Assembly (NCBI RefSeq): GCF_036323735.1 | Contig: NC_086034.1 | Coordinates: 36,821,939 to 36,885,938 of the forward strand | Origin: Rattus norvegicus | Taxonomy: Eukaryota > Chordata > Mammalia > Rodentia > Muridae | DNA length: 64,000 nt | Direction: 5' to 3' | Part shown: positions 59,353 to 64,000 of the stretch, in pieces | How positions within the stretch are numbered: position 1 is the first letter of the stretch | Layout: each line of letters starts with the position of its first letter | The notes under the pieces: generated by a model | What the model was told of the DNA's origin: nothing | What the model saw: the letters and a program-made list of their open reading frames with translations, nothing else | Database searches by the model: none | Position numbers and translations under genes: made by a program

Positions 59353-60105
59353 ATTGTTTTTTGTACAATATATTCTGATTGTATTTTTCCTTCCCCTAGT
59401 TCTCCTGGGTCCTTCCTACTTTCCTATCTACTTAATTCTATGCTCTTTCTTCCTTTTTCTCTCTTTAGAAAATAAACAATACTAAGAAACACATACATAA
59501 ATACACAAATCTAAATCCAAAATACACAACCAAAAACCCAAAGGAAAAAATTGCCCAAGCAAAGCAATATGAGACAAAAAGTTTACAAGAATCCCATTGA
59601 GTTTGTCCTCTGTTAGCCATCAAATCCCAGGCATGAGACCTGCCCTGAGGCATAGTTAACATACCCAGTTACACTCCACTGGAGAAGATTAATATTGTGT
59701 TTGCAAGTGGGTGCCATTGAAGGGATTTCTTTATTAAGGATGCAAACTCATGTCCACTTCTTCCCTTGAGCACTGAGACCCTATCTAATCTATATATAGC
59801 CTGTGAGTGCTGCCATAGTCCCTGTGAATTCATAAGTGTATCATAAGTGCTAGAGAAACTGCTTCCTTGGAGTCATCCCTTACCTCTAGCTCTAACAATC
59901 TTTCTACTTCCTCATCTGTACAGGTCCTCGAGTCCACAGGGAAGGATTTGATGAACACATCCCATTTTGGACTAAGTTTGCCAAAATCTCTCATTCTCTA
60001 TACATTGTCCAATTGTCGGTCTCTGTGTCAGTTTCCATGTTTTGCAAGAAAATTCTCTGATAATAGATGCACTGACTATTCATCATGATGGGCTATAAGT
60101 TGTAA
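59353..60105. mobile_element. Old L1/Lx-type repeat block
   Basis: The order TCTGATTGTATTTTTCCTTC, ATATGAGACAAAAAGTTTAC, CCCATTGAGTTTGTCCTCTG, CTTCCTTGGAGTCATCCCTT, AGGATTTGATGAACACATCC and GTCTCTGTGTCAGTTTCCAT is one that I associate with a widespread old rodent L1-derived repeat. Orientation and exact family are not certain. Confidence 0.45.
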
Positions 60106-60904
60106 AAGGAAATAAATATCCTTCTCCTCAAGTTGGTTTTGGTCAATGTTTTATCATAAGAGTAGAAGCAAACTAAGACAAAATTCCAATAAAGTCTTAG
60201 TAAATGAGAAATGTCAAAAAAAAACACTAGAATTGACAGGACCAATTTGTTGGAATTCAGGAAAAATTATGATATGCTTTGGAAATAGGAAGTAAACTTG
60301 GTCTTAAAGCATCTTGACAGTAAAAATAATTATTAGATTACTGCTTCTGAATATTTCGAAATCTACTCTTTGAAACTCTGCTTGAAATATTAAATCTCCA
60401 AATTTGTTCAAATCAGTTGATTATCTTCTAAACTTTATCAGTGGAGGCCCTAAAGAGAGTCTAACAAGTGTTAATCTACCTTTCCTCTAATTTGGTTCAT
60501 GGTGATGTCCTTCCTCTGACTTGTCCAGTGGTAGTCCCTCGTTCTCACAACAGCAGCCAAATTTTCAAAACTTGTAAAATCTGAATCACTGTCCAAAACA
60601 TCACTGACACCAAATCAAATGTCCACTATTTCTGATGTCAGAAACACAATCACCACTGCTAAGGTCAGACTTACTTGGTGTGTGTAAGTGAGAGAAGGGA
60701 CCATGACAGTAAATATTTGCACCTCTTTATTCTTTCAGTTTTCTACTTAACTCAACTTCTATTTTAATATATTTCATATTGTTACCTATGCTCAGAAATT
60801 GATTGATAGATAGATGCATGATAGATAATAGGCCAAAGCACTATGTGGTACCCATTAAGATGTGGAGTTTTACGTGTAAGTTGAAAATCTAATTTATTTT
60901 TGAA
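60106..60904. other. No gene or repeat recognised
   Basis: A short GATA-like stretch at about 60802-60830. Nothing else recognised. Confidence 0.45.

Positions 60905-61266
<362 letters not shown>

Positions 61267-61348
<82 letters not shown>
61267..61348. repeat. CA/GA microsatellite
   Basis: (CA)n at 61269-61293 joined to (GA)n at 61294-61348. Confidence 0.95.
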
Positions 61349-61350
<2 letters not shown>

Positions 61351-63271
61351 AACCTCCTGTGGATCAAATCACATTTTTAACCATTTACAAAACAATAAAT
61401 TTAAGAAATATATGGTTTAAATTTTCTAGTCAAACACATAATATCCAACAGTGCTTTTAATATTTGATCATGCCATTGCCCTTAGATGCATTTATATTTA
61501 ACTCCCAATATACAGCAATGTTTAACACTGTCCATCTTTTTTTTACTCCTCTTCCATTCTTTCTTCCAGTCTCTACTTTGTCGTCTGAATAGTGGGATGG
61601 AACAGTCAGGTATTTCATGGTTGGTACCAACACATGTACTAAATCATCACACAGACATTACCAATTCAATAATGATTGCATTGAACACTATCTAATACCA
61701 GAAGCTGTCTCTCTGTCCTAATTTGTCTTACTAACCTGGGGTCATTCACCCCAGATATCTTGCTTCCTTTTCATCATAACAGTTTAACTTATGACACAGT
61801 CTACTTAAGAAATTCTCTTGCTCTCTCTGTCTTCCTAAGCTATTTATATGTACGAACTGTGTTCATGGGCTGCTTTGCTCTAAGCCCATATATGTGCAAA
61901 GCCTGACACATACAGTGAAGAGAAGACACTTATTGCAAAGAAGCCTATAGACAATGATGTCTGCCTCACAGGACTTGATAGACCTTGGTAGTATAATTAG
62001 TTCTATAGAAATTTCTTCTAAGAAATAATGGCCTTTCTATATGATCATACTTGCATAGTTTTGTTGTGTCACTCAGATGGTAATTATTATTGAAAAAGGA
62101 ATCTAGGAGATGTTGAATTCTTCATGAATAGATTTTGGTTTATATTATTCTCTTGGTACTACTGAAGTGAATGAAGGTTTTCCCCTAGGTCATTTGTCTG
62201 TTATTAAGTGAAAAATAAAAAGGCAGCTATTGTGTTGTGGGCACTGAATTTCTCACTGCCGTGCATAGCACAGTCAATACTGATTTACATTATTGCAATA
62301 CTTATCGCTGCTACCGAATGGTCTCCAAAAGTTTTCTCGGAATAAATTGGAAACCAGTAATAAATGTTCAGCAAATCTTAAATCCTAATTGGATAGTTGT
62401 GCCCCCGACTGGTAAAAAATTGTATGAGGTGGTGAGTGCAATCTTATTTATTGATTTTCTTCATTCTAGAGTTGGTGAAGGGCAAAAAGAGGAACGGTTA
62501 AATCAGAATGTTGAAATGTTGTGATTTATTAACAGAAAGAATGTGCCACGTCTCTCTGCACACCTGCTGAACTGCTGCCTTATCCTAAAATGGATTTCCA
62601 CACAGTATTTTTATTGGAGAGTATAAAATGTCAATGAATATGGAGCAAGTTTTCAGTATTGTTTTTCTTCTTCAATTTTACATGAAAAAGTAATATTCAT
62701 ATTATGTATTATGAGATAAATGATTTAAGATATAATAAGATAATCTGAAGACGCTCTTGGCTTCCTCAAGTCTTTAGCTGCATGTTCTAATTTTTCAGGA
62801 GAAAGAATTCAATCAGGAGCAGACTTAGCAACAAATAGCATTCAGACTGAATTGACCAATGCAGTCCCATGCATACAAAAAGGCTGTGGGGTTGAAATTC
62901 TCCAGAAGGTTATAACTATGTTGTCAGAAACTACTATCTGCTATATGTGTTCTTCTCAGGAACTTGTTTTCTGAGAATAGTGTTGAATTTCATAAAACCT
63001 TGAACTTAGGAATTTTGGTTTATCTACTTGTATAGAAAACATTCACAGTCGTCTGTGAAAATGGCTACAGCCAGTTGAAATGACTTCAAGCAATGACACA
63101 GTATTATGAACATATACTAAGATTATTTCAGACTAGTATAATGTGTGGGATGGATCCCTGTGTTTATGTATCGTGGCAACAACAAAATCCTCAGTAATAG
63201 GTTTGTTTTCTCCTATAAACTGTGATGTTTACTTGAATCTACACTGCTTTGTATTGAACTGGCACTATTAA
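61349..63271. other. No gene or repeat recognised
   Basis: It contains a 95-codon plus frame (62237-62524), partly in CpG-containing sequence, but no domain I recognise. Confidence 0.45.
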
Positions 63272-63660
63272 CATGACTGGGAAGAGAATTCAGTGGATAA
63301 GTGAACTTGCTGCACACATGTAAGGATATGAGTTCAACCTCCCCCCACCCCCAGAGTCATGTAAAGCCAGATGAATGATCCATGTGTCTATATTCTCCAT
63401 GCCTCTAAGAGGGGATTGATGTGTAGAGAGAAAAAAATCATCAAAGCTTTCTGCCAGGTAACGTGGCATATACAGTTGATAAACAACCAAGTGATTCCAT
63501 CTCTAACATATTGGAAAGCATGTGCCAATAACAAAAGTTGTCTTCTGACATTCACACATATATCATGGCACATATATTCATATGAATGTTTACACATACA
63601 CACACACATGCACACGAATGCACATGCACACTTGCGCACACAGACACACACACACAGAGA
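63272..63660 (+). mobile_element. tRNA-derived SINE (B2/B3/B4-like)
   Basis: ACTGGGAAGAGAATTCAGTG, GAACTTGCTGCACACATGTA, GGATATGAGTTCAACCTCCC and a tail ending in CA repeats are typical of a rodent tRNA-derived SINE in sense orientation. The middle is diverged or interrupted. Confidence 0.5.
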
Positions 63661-63664
63661 GGTG

Positions 63665-63718
<54 letters not shown>
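63595..63718. repeat. CA-rich and GA microsatellite
   Basis: CA-rich DNA at 63595-63657, then (GA)n at 63666-63718. The Ser/Leu-rich frame on minus is its translation. Confidence 0.95.
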
Positions 63719-63720
<2 letters not shown>

Positions 63721-63855
63721 CACATATGTACACAGTGGGTCATACAGTAATCTCATAAATGTAGTATACGTGTTCTCTTGGTCCAGTTGCTATAACAAAG
63801 TACTGGAGGCTGGAGTGCCTTATATTTTTCACATTTCTGGATACTGAAAGGCTTT

Positions 63856-64000
63856 TGTTAATTTATTATTCACATTACATCCCAATGTCAGCCCCACTCT
63901 TCTCCTAGAATCCCTCACACAGATTCTCCCATTTTCCCTTTCTTCTTTGAGAAGGGAGAACCCCTCTCTGAGTATCATAGCCCCTACCTACCCCACACAT
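63856..64000 (-). mobile_element. Old L1-like 3' end, cut by window edge
   Basis: TTGTTAATTTATTATTCACA, TTACATCCCAATGTCAGCCC, a C/T-rich run and TTTGAGAAGGGAGAACCCCT follow an order that I associate with old rodent L1 3' ends, antisense here. It continues beyond the window. Confidence 0.45.

Noticed and set aside
62237..62524. 95-codon plus-strand frame with a GTGAGT donor-like and a TTCTAG acceptor-like site
   Set aside because: The implied intron would be about 45 nt, too short, and the frame has no known domain. It is left as an unexplained stretch only.
63371..63847. 158-codon frame with His- and Arg/Glu-rich parts
   Set aside because: It runs through a SINE and the CA/GA microsatellite; the composition is repeat-derived.

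Overview
The window looks like AT-rich, gene-poor nuclear DNA of a murid rodent, most likely rat (Rattus). The grounds are a near full-length LINE-1 whose ORF1 and ORF2 proteins read as rat-type L1, repeated young L1 3' ends with the same rodent sequence, B1, B2/B3 and B4-like SINEs, rodent hAT-like repeats, and long GATA, CA, GA and GAAA microsatellites. I found no host protein-coding exon, tRNA, rRNA, CRISPR array or bacterial-type gene. Nearly every open frame over 100 codons is L1 sequence, a shadow of it, or microsatellite translation.

Layout. 1-2757: AT-rich DNA with one L1 3'-UTR fragment. 2760-9391: one minus-strand L1 insertion with intact-length ORF1 (8003-9100) and an ORF2 (4117-7977) that is open except for one early stop codon. 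Its target-site duplication lies about 0.6 kb beyond its first poly(A), which indicates a 3' transduction. 9392-18045: mostly unannotatable, with SINEs and microsatellites. 18050-24790: dense repeats (old Lx-type L1, four young or older L1 3' ends, an LTR-like block, and a B1 SINE split by a hAT-like element). 26520-32197: two 5'-truncated young L1s in opposite orientation, forming a large inverted repeat. 32542-32788: a small insertion with a 16-bp target duplication and an unidentified 5' half joined to an L1 3' end. 33756-34295: a processed pseudogene of Rps27a (ubiquitin-ribosomal protein fusion). 34296-58100: long stretches without recognised content, broken by old L1, SINE and hAT-like pieces and several unexplained local duplications. 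58118-64000: old L1, SINEs and long purine-rich microsatellites.

There is no gene pathway or operon here. The history of the window is L1 activity: L1 enzymes explain the L1 copies, the SINEs, the Rps27a retrocopy and the chimeric insert, all with A-rich tails and several with readable target-site duplications. I do not see a new biological system. The most informative items are the L1 with its 3' transduction and point defects, the chimeric retro-insert, the inverted L1 pair, and three local duplications that no repeat family known to me explains. All repeat-family names come from recognition by eye, without a database search.
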